A stretch of DNA of 64,000 nucleotides from Variovorax sp. Sphag1AA (lineage in GTDB: Bacteria; Pseudomonadota; Gammaproteobacteria; Burkholderiales; Burkholderiaceae_C): the NCBI RefSeq assembly GCF_014192575.1, contig NZ_JACHYC010000006.1, positions 124,001 to 188,000 on the forward strand, read 5' to 3'. The notes beneath the pieces were generated by a model. It was not told where the DNA came from and did not search any database. It saw only the letters and a program-made list of their open reading frames with translations. Shown here piece after piece: positions 26,553 through 35,385 of the stretch (position 1 is its first letter; each line of letters opens with the position of its first letter). A program made the position numbers and the translations under genes.

Positions 26553-27980
26553 TCAGCCGAAGCGAACGTACTCGAAATCGACGGGCTGGCGATTGATGCC
26601 CATCACCGGCGGCGCGATCCAACCAGCGAACTTGCCGGGGTCTACGACACGGCCCATCAACGATGCCACGAAAGCGAAGTCTTCGGGAGTCGGCAGCCAC
26701 TCGCCCTTCTTGGCGTTCCATTCGGCCTCGTTTACCACGCGGCCTTCCGGCGACATCTTGATGCCGGCGAGCGCGCCGATCTGGCGGTTGAAGGCCTTGT
26801 GCGGCACGGTGAGGCGGGTCGGGATGCCGGCCTTTTCGAGGACCTTGTTCCAGCGGGCCACGCCGGCGACCGAGTCCTTGATGAAGTCGTCGCGCAGCAC
26901 CTCGTTGAGCGCGTTGAGCATCGGCACTTCCTTCTCGACGAGCTGGCCGTTCTGCACTTCGAGGACCTTGTAGGTCTGGCCCTTGAGCACGTGGTCGTCG
27001 GTGCGCTTGCCTTCTTCGTAGCGGCCCTTGAGGCCCGAGCTGTAGAAGATGGCAGCGTTGCTCGACTGGTCAGCGCCGAAGAGGTCGATGGTGACGCTGT
27101 AGTGGAAGTTCAGGTAGCGCTGGATGGTGCCGAGGTCGATGGCGCCGGCCGCACGCACCTTGGCGGGGTCGTCGGTCTTGAGTTCGTTCATCACCTGCGC
27201 GGTGCGCTGCAGCACGCGCGAGACGCCGCTTTCACCCACGAACATGTGGTGCGCTTCTTCCGTCAGCATGAACTTGGTCGTGCGTGCGAGCGGGTCGAAG
27301 GCGCTTTCGGCGAGCGCAGAGAGCTGGAACTTGCCGTCGCGGTCGGTGAAGTAGGTGAACATGAAGAACGCGAGCCAGTCGGGCGTCTTCTCGTTGAAGG
27401 CGCCGAGGATGCGCGGGTTGTCCTGGTCGCCGGACTGCCGCTGCAGGAGCGCCTCGGCTTCTTCACGGCCGTCGCGACCGAAGTGCTTGTGCAGCAGGTA
27501 GACCATGGCCCACAGATGGCGGCCTTCTTCGACGTTGATCTGGAACAGGTTGCGCAGGTCGTACATGCTGGGCGCGGTCAGGCCCAGGTGACGCTGCTGC
27601 TCGACCGACGCGGGCTCGGTGTCGCCCTGCGTGACGATGATGCGGCGCAGGTTGGCGCGGTGCTCGCCGGGCACGTCCTGCCAGGCCTTCTCGCCCTTGT
27701 GGTCGCCGAAGTGGATCTCGCGGTTCGCATCGCCCGGGTTCAGGAAGATGCCCCAGCGGTAGTCGCGCATCTTCACGTGGCCGAACTGGGCCCAGCCTTG
27801 CGGGTCGACGCTCACCGCGGTGCGCAGGTAGACCTCGTAGTTGGTCGAGCCGTCCGGGCCCACGTCGTCCCACCAGTTGATGAAGTTCGGCTGCCAGCCT
27901 TCCAGCGCGCGCTGCAGCGTGCGGTCTTCGCTCAGGTTGACGTTGTTCGGGATCTTCTCGCTGTAGTTGATCGAGCTCAT
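26553..27980 (-). CDS. boxB: Benzoyl-CoA 2,3-epoxidase, oxygenase subunit BoxB
   Basis: This 475-residue diiron enzyme epoxidises benzoyl-CoA to 2,3-epoxybenzoyl-CoA with O2. Candidate metal ligands fit the BoxB pattern: E122, E152 and H155 (E-E-G-R-H), D213, and E242 and H245 (E-E-A-H-H). This suggests an active enzyme. Length and the N-terminal I-N-Y-S-E-K-I-P-N-N-V-N-L match the family. It is followed after a 54 bp gap by boxA and preceded by boxC, all on the minus strand. Confidence 0.97.
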   Translation of the reverse strand: MSSINYSEKIPNNVNLSEDRTLQRALEGWQPNFINWWDDVGPDGSTNYEVYLRTAVSVDPQGWAQFGHVKMRDYRWGIFLNPGDANREIHFGDHKGEKAWQDVPGEHRANLRRIIVTQGDTEPASVEQQRHLGLTAPSMYDLRNLFQINVEEGRHLWAMVYLLHKHFGRDGREEAEALLQRQSGDQDNPRILGAFNEKTPDWLAFFMFTYFTDRDGKFQLSALAESAFDPLARTTKFMLTEEAHHMFVGESGVSRVLQRTAQVMNELKTDDPAKVRAAGAIDLGTIQRYLNFHYSVTIDLFGADQSSNAAIFYSSGLKGRYEEGKRTDDHVLKGQTYKVLEVQNGQLVEKEVPMLNALNEVLRDDFIKDSVAGVARWNKVLEKAGIPTRLTVPHKAFNRQIGALAGIKMSPEGRVVNEAEWNAKKGEWLPTPEDFAFVASLMGRVVDPGKFAGWIAPPVMGINRQPVDFEYVRFG

Positions 27981-28014
27981 GTCTTGTTTCCTTGAGTGTT
28001 CGTGGGACGGATGA

Positions 28015-29685
28015 TCAGACGCGGTTCATGTCGAAGCCAGCCTTCTGGCCGGTGCCGTAGACCTTCAGTGCGCCCTTCTCGCCGACGGCGTTCGGGCGAT
28101 TGAAGATCCAGTTCTGCCAGGCGGTGAGCCGGCCGAAGATGCGGGTGGCCATGTTCTCCTTGCTGGCGAAGCGCAGGTTGGCTTCGAGGCCGGTCAGCGC
28201 ATCGGGCGACATCGCGACGCGCTCTTCGACCGCGATGCGGATCTCGTCTTCCCAGTCGATGTCGTCAGGCGCCATGGTGATCAGGCCGAGCTTGAGCGCC
28301 TCGTCCGCATCGAGCGCCTTGCCGGCGGCGCCGCGTGCGGCTTCGAGTGCGGGGACTTCCTCGTAGAAGCGACGCTGCAGACGGCTCTGGTCGTTCACCA
28401 GCGGGAAGAAGCCGAAGTTGAATTCGTTGAGCGTGAGCTTCGGTGCCTTGTCGGCATCGTCGGGCAGCGCGAGCATGTACGCGCGATCGGCGGCAAAGGC
28501 CAGTTCGGCCAGGGTGCCGGCGAAGCAGGAGCCCGACTCGATCAGCGCGAAGAGGCTGCGCGACGACACATCGAGGCGCGCGAGCGTGCGGCGCAGCAGG
28601 CCGATGGTTTCGCGCACCAGCCAGTGGTCCTTGTTGGCGAGCACGGTGGCGTCGCTGGCGAGCACGGCCTGCGCATCGCCTTCGGTCTTGAGCAGCCAGG
28701 TGCCGATGTCGAGCTCGTTGGTGCGCATGCAGAGGATCGCGTCGTCGAGCTGGCGGGCCATCGCGAGCGGCCACCAGGCGGTGCCCGCGGCTTCGATGCC
28801 GGCGATGTCGGTGGGTTGCGCGGTCTTCGGCGCCTTGACGGTGAAAGTCGCGGTGCGGCGGGCGCGGTCGATCTCGACGGTCACATATTCATAGCGCAGG
28901 CTGTCGGGGCCGTCCTCGCGTTCGACGCGGGTGAGGCTCACGCCCTTGCCGTTGCCCGGGCGGTGGCTGCCTTCACCGAGCTTGGCGGCGCGTTCCTGCA
29001 CGGCAGCACCGAACTGCGCGGGCTTCGCGATCGCATCGACGAGACGCCATTCGACCGCACGCTGGCCACGCACGCCTTCGACACTGGTGCAGAAGATGTC
29101 GGCGAGGTCGTGGCGCACGTGGCGCTTGTCGGTCACGCGGGTCAGGCCGCCGGTGCCGGGCAGCACGCCGAGCAGCGGAACTTCAGGCAGCGAGACGGAA
29201 GAGGAGCGGTCGTCGACCAGGATGATCTCGTCGCAGGCCAGCGCGAGTTCGTAGCCACCGCCGGCGCAGGCGCCGTTGACCGCCGCGACGAACTTCAGGC
29301 CGGAGTGCTTCGACGAGTCTTCGATGCCATTGCGGGTCTCGTTGGTGAACTTGCAGAAGTTCACCTTCCATGCGTGACTCGACACGCCGAGCATGAAGAT
29401 GTTGGCGCCGGAGCAGAAGATGCGGTCCTTGGCGCTGGTGACGATGACCGAGCGCACTTCCGGGTGCTCGAAACGCACGCGGTTGAGCGCGTCATGCAGC
29501 TCGATGTCCACGCCCAGGTCGTAGCTGTTGAGCTTGAGCTTGTAGCCGGGGCGGATGCCGCCGTCTTCCGCGACGTCGAGCGACAGGCGGGCGACCGAGC
29601 CTTCGACGCTCAGGTTCCAGTGACGGTACTGCGTGGGGTCGGTGCGGTAGTCCACGCGGGCGGGGTGAGCAGCGGTTTCGGCCAT
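28015..29685 (-). CDS. boxC: 2,3-epoxybenzoyl-CoA dihydrolase BoxC
   Basis: This 556-residue protein is a double crotonase. The N-terminal domain has A-A-V-N-G-A-C-A-G-G-G-Y-E-L-A-L-A-C-D and P-E-V-P-L-L-G-V-L-P-G-T-G-G-L. A second crotonase-like half spans roughly residues 260-556. It opens the epoxide ring and releases formate, giving 3,4-dehydroadipyl-CoA semialdehyde. ATG 29685 is preceded by AAGGAGAC and matches the family; the longer frame is discarded. It is the first gene of the boxCBA-maoC operon, with a promoter candidate at 29762-29790. Confidence 0.96.
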   Translation of the reverse strand: MAETAAHPARVDYRTDPTQYRHWNLSVEGSVARLSLDVAEDGGIRPGYKLKLNSYDLGVDIELHDALNRVRFEHPEVRSVIVTSAKDRIFCSGANIFMLGVSSHAWKVNFCKFTNETRNGIEDSSKHSGLKFVAAVNGACAGGGYELALACDEIILVDDRSSSVSLPEVPLLGVLPGTGGLTRVTDKRHVRHDLADIFCTSVEGVRGQRAVEWRLVDAIAKPAQFGAAVQERAAKLGEGSHRPGNGKGVSLTRVEREDGPDSLRYEYVTVEIDRARRTATFTVKAPKTAQPTDIAGIEAAGTAWWPLAMARQLDDAILCMRTNELDIGTWLLKTEGDAQAVLASDATVLANKDHWLVRETIGLLRRTLARLDVSSRSLFALIESGSCFAGTLAELAFAADRAYMLALPDDADKAPKLTLNEFNFGFFPLVNDQSRLQRRFYEEVPALEAARGAAGKALDADEALKLGLITMAPDDIDWEDEIRIAVEERVAMSPDALTGLEANLRFASKENMATRIFGRLTAWQNWIFNRPNAVGEKGALKVYGTGQKAGFDMNRV

Positions 29686-29735
29686 GTCGGTCTCCTTGGG
29701 TTCAGGGGCGTTTCGGGGGCATCGAGGAACAATAG

Positions 29736-29772
29736 TGCATTCGCCTATCGCATGGACATGCATCATGCTGCA
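29736..29772. promoter_or_regulatory. TGCA operator repeats upstream of boxC
   Basis: TGCA occurs at 29736-29739, 29759-29762 and 29769-29772. The last two lie 10 bases apart and bracket the candidate -10 element of the boxC promoter. TGCA repeats are the known recognition unit of BzdR, the Azoarcus relative of BoxR. Repression of boxC by BoxR relieved by benzoyl-CoA is inferred from that relationship. Confidence 0.6.
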
Positions 29773-29790
29773 TGTTTTGAGGCGCGTCAA
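29762..29790 (-). promoter_or_regulatory. Candidate boxC promoter (TTGACG-17-CATGAT)
   Basis: On the minus strand TTGACG (29790-29785) is followed after exactly 17 bases by CATGAT (29767-29762). The boxC start codon is about 75 bases further downstream. The -35 matches the sigma-70 consensus at five positions and the -10 at four. Two TGCA units overlap or flank the -10, which fits repression by blocking polymerase. Confidence 0.6.
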
Positions 29791-29835
29791 CCCTGGAATG
29801 AATTTTTTACAGGCGGTGGATGGACCGGAGGCGGT

Positions 29836-30768
29836 TCAGCCTTCGTGGAGCATGGTTTCGCGCACGGCATGGCGCAGGAGCTGGAAGCTCTCTGGCAAAC
29901 CGTGCCCGCTGGTGTCGACGCTCAGGTCGGCCTTCGAATAGAAGGCGGCGCGGCCGGCAAGGATGCGGCGCAGGTCGTCCATGGCCTCCTTGCTGGCGGC
30001 CATGGGCCGGGTGTCGCCCTGCGCGGCGACGCGGCCCATGTGTTCCTCGGGCGCGGCCTGCAGCCACACGGTGGTGCAGTGCGCGAGCAGCTGGTTGAAG
30101 GTGGCGGGGTCGGACACGATGCCGCCCGGCGTGGCGATGACCACCTCGCTGTAGATCTGGATGGTTTCCTCGAGCGCGCGGCGCTCGTAGCGACGATAGG
30201 CGTTGGTGCCGTAGAGATCGTGGATCTCCCGCACGCTGCAGCCGGCGAACTTCTCGATCTCGCGGCTCAGCTCGATGAAGGGCACGTCGAGGTCGTCCGC
30301 CAGCATCTGGCCGAGCGTGGACTTGCCTGCACCACGCAGCCCCACCAGTGCGATGCGGCGCAGCCGCGCCGGATCGCCCGCCGCGGTGCCGAGCAGCTCG
30401 CCGAGCGCGATGCGGGCGCGGCGCAGGTCGGCTTCGCTGCGGTGCTCCAGCAGTTCGCGGATCAGCAGCCATTCGGGCGAACTGGTGGTCACGTCGCCGA
30501 CGAGCTCGGCCAGCGAGCACTGGAGTGCGCCGGATACCTGCTGCAGCACCAGGATCGACGCATTGCCGATGCCGTATTCGAGATTGGCGAGATGGCGCTC
30601 CGACACGTTGGCCGCCTGCGCGACCGCCTTGCGGGTGAGCCCCCTTCGCGCGCGCAGGTTGCGAACGCGGTCGCCCAGCGCCACCAGCAGCGGGTTCTTG
30701 GCCTCTTCGGCCGGCTGGGACGCATCGGTGTCGGCGGTCAGGACCGCGTCGTCGGCTCGCTCATTCAT
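29836..30768 (-). CDS. boxR: BoxR-type regulator: HTH plus shikimate-kinase-like domain
   Basis: This 310-residue regulator has an XRE-type HTH at about residues 28-90 (L-T-R-K-A-V-A-Q-A-A-N-V-S). A linker joins it to a shikimate-kinase-like domain with the P-loop G-L-R-G-A-G-K-S (143-150). This layout defines the BzdR/BoxR family, where the kinase-like domain binds benzoyl-CoA and releases the HTH from DNA. It lies between the two arms of the benzoate cluster and is transcribed toward boxC, with a 150 bp gap holding the boxC promoter. It may read through into boxC. Confidence 0.95.
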   Translation of the reverse strand: MNERADDAVLTADTDASQPAEEAKNPLLVALGDRVRNLRARRGLTRKAVAQAANVSERHLANLEYGIGNASILVLQQVSGALQCSLAELVGDVTTSSPEWLLIRELLEHRSEADLRRARIALGELLGTAAGDPARLRRIALVGLRGAGKSTLGQMLADDLDVPFIELSREIEKFAGCSVREIHDLYGTNAYRRYERRALEETIQIYSEVVIATPGGIVSDPATFNQLLAHCTTVWLQAAPEEHMGRVAAQGDTRPMAASKEAMDDLRRILAGRAAFYSKADLSVDTSGHGLPESFQLLRHAVRETMLHEG

Positions 30769-30790
30769 GAGGTTCTTTCACTGTCTTCCG

Positions 30791-30818
30791 ATGGGTGAAT
30801 CTCAGGGTTATCACCCAT
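30791..30818. promoter_or_regulatory. Perfect inverted repeat ATGGGTGA-N12-TCACCCAT
   Basis: Eight-base perfect arms (30791-30798 and 30811-30818) are separated by 12 bases, between boxR and the divergent catabolic operon. A TGCA unit is next to it at 30822. The spacing fits a dimeric regulator. BoxR or another regulator could bind; the sequence differs from the plain TGCA sites upstream of boxC. Confidence 0.5.
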
Positions 30819-30834
30819 TCATGCACTATATTGC

Positions 30835-30863
30835 TTGACACCCGATTGGTGGGTGCTTATGGT
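30835..30863 (+). promoter_or_regulatory. Promoter of the DUF4863-boxD-bclA operon (TTGACA-17-TATGGT)
   Basis: A perfect consensus -35 TTGACA (30835-30840) is followed after exactly 17 bases by TATGGT (30858-30863), four of six to consensus. The spacer holds a perfect inverted repeat, CACCC-N7-GGGTG (30839-30855), so a bound repressor would sit between the two elements. A TGCA lies further on at 30883. The start of the first gene is 75 bases downstream. Confidence 0.65.
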
Positions 30864-30937
30864 TCGCACACAGGCAAGATACTGCACACCGGCAATTGCC
30901 GCAAGCCAGTTTGTCCCCCACGAACCACGAGGCGCCC

Positions 30938-31402
30938 ATGTCCAAGCAAGCCTTCCATCAACTCGTCGCCGATGTCGCGACCCAGATCGCCGGCCGCCCG
31001 CTCGACGCGGACCTCGACCAATGGCTCAACACCCACCATGGCGCCGGCAGCCTCACATATGAAGCGCTGAAGCAAGCCTGCATCGGCGGCGTCGCCGAAG
31101 GCTGGCTGTGCGAGCGCGAAGGCGGCGGCATCCGCTACGGAAGGGTCTTCAAGGCCGAGGACGCGCTGAACCGCTTCTCGGTCGACGTCGTCGACATGCG
31201 TGACATCGCCGGGCCGCATCACACCCATCCGGGCGGCGAGATCGATTTGATCATGCCGCTCGAAGGCGATGCGACTTTCGACGGCCGGCCTGCCGGCTGG
31301 TGCGTCTATCCGGCGGGCAGCGCGCACTTCCCGACCGTCGCGCAGGGCCGTGCCCTTGTTCTTTATCTGTTGCCAGAAGGCCAGATCCAGTTCACCAAGT
31401 AA
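30938..31402 (+). CDS. DUF4863 family protein (4-hydroxylaminobenzoate lyase-like)
   Basis: This 154-residue protein has an N-terminal helical part and a C-terminal cupin-like barrel: H-H-T-H-P-G-G-E-I-D, then W-C-V-Y-P-A-G-S-A-H-F-P-T-V. The family includes PnbB, the lyase that turns 4-hydroxylaminobenzoate into protocatechuate. The H-T-H-P and later H residues could bind a metal. It is the first gene of the operon with boxD and bclA, just after the strong promoter, so a role in benzoate or substituted-benzoate handling is likely. The actual reaction is unknown. ATG 30938 fits the family start. Confidence 0.82.
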   Translation: MSKQAFHQLVADVATQIAGRPLDADLDQWLNTHHGAGSLTYEALKQACIGGVAEGWLCEREGGGIRYGRVFKAEDALNRFSVDVVDMRDIAGPHHTHPGGEIDLIMPLEGDATFDGRPAGWCVYPAGSAHFPTVAQGRALVLYLLPEGQIQFTK

Positions 31403-31413
31403 TAGATAAGCAG

Positions 31414-32973
31414 ATGACCGAGCTTCTTTCCAACTACGTCGCCGGCCGCTGGCAGGCCGGCACGGGCGCCGGAACGCCGCTGTTCGATCCGGTGCTCGGC
31501 ACCGAGCTGGTTCGTGTCGACGCGACCGGGCTGGATCTGCCCGAAGCCTTCCGCTTTGCACGTGAAACCGGCGGCGCCGCACTGCGTGCGCTGACCTATC
31601 GCCAGCGCGCGGGCCTGCTCGCCTCCATCGTGAAGGTGCTGCAGGCCAATCGCGACAGCTATTACGAAATCGCCACCGCGAACTCCGGCACGGTGAAGAA
31701 CGATTCAGCGGTCGACATCGACGGCGCGATCTTCACCATCGGCCAGTACGCGAAATGGGGCGATGCACTCGGCGACGTGCGCGCGCTGCGCGATGGCGAT
31801 GCGGTGAAGCTCGGCAAGGAGCCGGTCTTCCAGTCGCAGCATCTGCAGGTGCCGACGCGCGGCTTGGCCCTGTTCATCAATGCCTTCAACTTCCCGTCGT
31901 GGGGACTGTGGGAGAAGGCCGCGCCTGCCCTGCTCTCCGGCGTGCCGGTGATCGTGAAGCCCGCGACTGCCACCGCGTGGCTCACGCAGCGCATGGTGCG
32001 CGATGTGGTCGAGGCTGGCGTGCTGCCAGCGGGCGCGCTGTCGGTGATCTGCGGCAGCTCGGCCGGGCTGATGGACCAGCTCGAAACTTTCGACGTGGTG
32101 TCGTTCACCGGCTCGGCCGACACCGGTGCGGTGATCCGATCGCACCCCGCCGTCGCTCAGCGCTCGGTGCGCGTGAACATCGAGGCGGACAGCCTGAACT
32201 CCGCGCTGCTGCTGCCGGATGCCGCGCCGGGGTCGGATGCTTTCAATCTTCTCGTTCGCGAGGTCGTGCGCGAGATGACGGTCAAGTCGGGCCAGAAGTG
32301 CACCGCGATCCGTCGCATCCTCGTGCCTGCGGCTTCGTATGACGCGGTCGCGGAAGCGATCGGCGCAAAGCTCGCTGGCGTCACGGTCGGCAACCCGCGC
32401 AACGAGACGGTGCGCATGGGCTCGCTGGTGAGTCGCGCACAACTGAATGCGGTTCGCGAAGGGCTCGACGCACTCAAGACGCAGGCAAGCGTGCTGCATA
32501 ACGGCAGTGCGAAGGCGCTGGTCGAAGCCGATCCCGCCGTTGCCGCCTGCATCGGCCCCGTGCTGCTCGGCGCGCGCGATGCGGATGCCGCGCAGCGCGT
32601 GCACGACATCGAGGTGTTCGGCCCGGTCGCGACGCTGCTGCCCTATCGCGATCTCGATCACGCCATTGCACTGGCGCATCGTGGCCAAGGCTCGCTCGTG
32701 ACCTCGCTCTATGGCGCGGACGAAGCGGCGCTGGGTCAGGCATCCGTTCAGCTCGCAGCAAGCCATGGCCGCGTGCACGTCATCACGCCCGATGTCGCGC
32801 AGGCCCACACCGGCCACGGCAACGTCATGCCGATGTCGCTGCACGGCGGCCCCGGCCGCGCGGGTGGCGGCGCGGAACTCGGCGGCCTTCGCGCGCTGGA
32901 CTTCTATCACCGCCGCAGCGCGGTGCAGGCCAGCCCCGCGGTGCTCGCGCAGCTCGGCCTGCCACAGACATAG
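31414..32973 (+). CDS. boxD: 3,4-dehydroadipyl-CoA semialdehyde dehydrogenase
   Basis: This 519-residue NADP-dependent aldehyde dehydrogenase of the PaaZ/BoxD type oxidises the ring-cleavage semialdehyde made by BoxC. The nucleophile lies in S-G-Q-K-C-T-A-I-R and the general-base region in N-I-E-A-D-S-L-N-S. The N-terminal Y-V-A-G-R-W-Q and the final G-G-G-A-E-L-G-G-L-R-A-L are typical. It starts 11 bp after the DUF4863 stop and lies 37 bp before bclA. Some databases call this gene boxZ. Confidence 0.92.
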   Translation: MTELLSNYVAGRWQAGTGAGTPLFDPVLGTELVRVDATGLDLPEAFRFARETGGAALRALTYRQRAGLLASIVKVLQANRDSYYEIATANSGTVKNDSAVDIDGAIFTIGQYAKWGDALGDVRALRDGDAVKLGKEPVFQSQHLQVPTRGLALFINAFNFPSWGLWEKAAPALLSGVPVIVKPATATAWLTQRMVRDVVEAGVLPAGALSVICGSSAGLMDQLETFDVVSFTGSADTGAVIRSHPAVAQRSVRVNIEADSLNSALLLPDAAPGSDAFNLLVREVVREMTVKSGQKCTAIRRILVPAASYDAVAEAIGAKLAGVTVGNPRNETVRMGSLVSRAQLNAVREGLDALKTQASVLHNGSAKALVEADPAVAACIGPVLLGARDADAAQRVHDIEVFGPVATLLPYRDLDHAIALAHRGQGSLVTSLYGADEAALGQASVQLAASHGRVHVITPDVAQAHTGHGNVMPMSLHGGPGRAGGGAELGGLRALDFYHRRSAVQASPAVLAQLGLPQT

Positions 32974-33010
32974 CGCCCACGCGGCCCGAAAGAATCCAAG
33001 GAGACACACG

Positions 33011-34558
33011 ATGAGCCTGCCTGACACCTTCAATTTCGCCGAGCACCTGTTCGCACTCAATCGCGGGCGGGCGCAGAAGACGGCCTATGTCGACGACCGT
33101 GGCGCGCTCGGCTACGGCCAGCTCGAAGACCGCGCGCGTCGCCTCGCCGCCGCACTGCTTGCCGACGGCGTGCAGCGCGGAGATCGCGTGCTGCTGCTGA
33201 TGCTCGACAGCAGCGATTGGCCGGTGTGCTTTCTCGGCGGCCTCTATGCGGGTGTGGTGCCGGTCGCGGTGAACACGCTGCTCACGCCGGACGACTACGC
33301 CTACATGCTCGAACACAGCGGCGCGACTGCGGCGATGGTGTCCGGCGCATTGCTGCCGGCGCTGCAGGAAGCGATGGCGAAAGGCACGAACCAGGTTCGC
33401 AAGCTGTTCGTCTCGCAACCCACCGCCGCGCTGCCAGAGAACGCACGCAATCTCGATTCGGCGATCGCGGCGCAGCAGCCGCTTGCGTCGCCCGCTGGCA
33501 CTTCGCCGAAGGACCACGCCTTCTGGCTCTATTCGTCGGGCTCCACCGGCAAGCCCAAGGGCACCGTGCATACGCATGCGAATCCGTGGTGGACCGCGGA
33601 GCTGTATGGCAAGCCAGTGCTGGGCCTCACGGAGAACGACGTCTGCTTCTCCGCGGCCAAGATGTACTTCGCGTACGGGCTCGGCAATGCGCTGACCTTC
33701 CCGCTCTCGGTGGGCGCGACAGTGCTCCTGATGGCCGAGCGGCCCACACCCGATGCGACCTTCAAGCGCTGGACCGGCGCGCACAAGCCCACGGTGTTCT
33801 TTGGTGCGCCGACCGGCTTCGCGGGCATGCTTGCATCGCCCCACCTGCCGGCGCGCGACGCGGTGGCGCTGCGCATGTGCTCCTCGGCCGGCGAGGCACT
33901 GCCAGGCGAGATCGCCCAGCGCTTCAAGCAGCACTTCGGCTGCGAGATCGTGGACGGCATCGGCTCGACCGAGATGCTGCACATCTTCATCTCCAACCGG
34001 CCCGGCGACATCCGCTACGGCACCACAGGCCGTCCGGTGGAAGGCTACGAGATCGAGCTGCGCGGCGAGGACGGCCAGCCCGTTCCCGTGGGCGAAGTCG
34101 GCGACCTCTATATCAAGGGGCCGAGCACCGCCATCATGTACTGGGGCAACCCGGAGAAGACTGCCGACACCTTCCGCGAAGGCTGGACCAAGAGCGGCGA
34201 CAAGTACTCGCGCGATGCCGACGGCTACTACACCTACGCGGGCCGCAGCGACGACATGCTCAAGGTCAGCGGCATCTATGTCTCGCCCTTCGAGGTCGAG
34301 GCCACGCTGATGCAGCACCCTGCGGTGCTCGAAGCCGCGGTCATCGGCAAAGAGGACGCTGACGGCCTCACGAAGACCAAGGCCTTCGTGGTGTGCAAGG
34401 AAGGCCAGAGCGTCAGCGAAGACGAACTGAAGGCCTTCGTTAAGGAACGCCTCGCGCCCTACAAGTACCCGCGCTTCATCGAGTTCGTCGACGAGTTGCC
34501 AAAAACGGCGACGGGCAAGATCCAGCGCTTCCGCCTGCGCGAGCGGGAAAAGGCATGA
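33011..34558 (+). CDS. bclA: Benzoate-CoA ligase
   Basis: This 515-residue acyl-CoA synthetase activates benzoate with ATP and CoA to benzoyl-CoA, the entry step of the box pathway. The AMP-binding P-loop Y-S-S-G-S-T-G-K-P-K-G is at residues 174-184. The aromatic-pocket region A-K-M-Y-F-A-Y-G-L-G-N, the hinge G-R-S-D-D-M-L-K-V-S-G and the catalytic lysine K503 (T-A-T-G-K) are present. ATG 33011 follows AAGGAGA. Its TGA overlaps the hydrolase start by 4 bp. Confidence 0.94.
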   Translation: MSLPDTFNFAEHLFALNRGRAQKTAYVDDRGALGYGQLEDRARRLAAALLADGVQRGDRVLLLMLDSSDWPVCFLGGLYAGVVPVAVNTLLTPDDYAYMLEHSGATAAMVSGALLPALQEAMAKGTNQVRKLFVSQPTAALPENARNLDSAIAAQQPLASPAGTSPKDHAFWLYSSGSTGKPKGTVHTHANPWWTAELYGKPVLGLTENDVCFSAAKMYFAYGLGNALTFPLSVGATVLLMAERPTPDATFKRWTGAHKPTVFFGAPTGFAGMLASPHLPARDAVALRMCSSAGEALPGEIAQRFKQHFGCEIVDGIGSTEMLHIFISNRPGDIRYGTTGRPVEGYEIELRGEDGQPVPVGEVGDLYIKGPSTAIMYWGNPEKTADTFREGWTKSGDKYSRDADGYYTYAGRSDDMLKVSGIYVSPFEVEATLMQHPAVLEAAVIGKEDADGLTKTKAFVVCKEGQSVSEDELKAFVKERLAPYKYPRFIEFVDELPKTATGKIQRFRLREREKA

Positions 34559-35385
34559 GTGCCGAATCCCAATTCGCCGCCATCCAATGGCGGGGCCGGG
34601 ACGTGCGCGTCGAATACGTGCACATCGCACCGGAACGGCGCGATGCACCGCTCGTCGTCTTCCTGCACGAAGGGCTCGGCTCGATCGCGATGTGGAAGGA
34701 CTTCCCCGAAAAGCTCTGCGAGGCCGGCGGCTTTCGCGGACTGGTGTTCTCGCGTCCCGCCTACGGACGCTCGACGCCGCGCGAAGCGGACGAAGTGTGG
34801 GATGTCGACTTCATGCACCGCCAGGCGCATGAAGTGCTGCCCGCCTTCTTCGAAGCGCTGGGCATCGACGAGAAGCCCTGGCTCTTCGGGCACAGCGACG
34901 GCGGCTCGATCTCGCTGCTCTACGCCTCCCGCTTTCCGGATCGCGTGGCGGGCCTGGTGGTGCTCGCGCCGCACATCTTCGTGGAGGACGTGACGGTCGC
35001 GAACATCGAGCTGGCGCGCAAGGCCTATCTCGAGACCGACATGCCGAAGAAGCTCGGCCGCTATCACGACGATGTGGACTCGGCCTTCTGGGGCTGGAAC
35101 CGCATCTGGCTGCACCCACCCTTCAAGCAATGGAACATCGAAGGCGAGCTCGGCACGATCCGTTGCCCGGTTCTTGCTATGCAAGGCATCGATGACGAAT
35201 ACGGGACCTTGCGCCAGATCCGCGACATCGCCAAGCATGTGCCGCAAACGCAGTTGCTGGAGATTCCTGACTGCGGGCATTCCCCGCATCGCGATCAGCC
35301 CGAAACGGCGATAGTTGCGACCGTTTCATTCGTGAGGAGCCATTCGGAAAATGTCAGGGAAAACTCTCATTTGAGAGCTAAATAA
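34555..35385 (+). CDS. Alpha/beta hydrolase of the benzoate operon
   Basis: This 276-residue serine hydrolase has the nucleophile elbow G-H-S-D-G-G (Ser114), the oxyanion region F-L-H-E-G-L-G, an acid in G-I-D-D-E-Y-G and the catalytic histidine in D-C-G-H-S-P-H. Such hydrolases accompany bclA and boxD in betaproteobacteria and may hydrolyse a lactone side product or a CoA ester; the substrate is not established. It is coupled to bclA (ATGA). After its stop the sequence turns briefly AT-rich, before the ABC transporter genes. Confidence 0.85.
   Translation: MSAESQFAAIQWRGRDVRVEYVHIAPERRDAPLVVFLHEGLGSIAMWKDFPEKLCEAGGFRGLVFSRPAYGRSTPREADEVWDVDFMHRQAHEVLPAFFEALGIDEKPWLFGHSDGGSISLLYASRFPDRVAGLVVLAPHIFVEDVTVANIELARKAYLETDMPKKLGRYHDDVDSAFWGWNRIWLHPPFKQWNIEGELGTIRCPVLAMQGIDDEYGTLRQIRDIAKHVPQTQLLEIPDCGHSPHRDQPETAIVATVSFVRSHSENVRENSHLRAK

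Noticed and set aside
24966..27995. A 1009-codon plus-strand frame opposite boxA and boxB
   Set aside because: It is the shadow of two well-conserved enzymes with all their metal ligands; the shadow has no recognisable motif.
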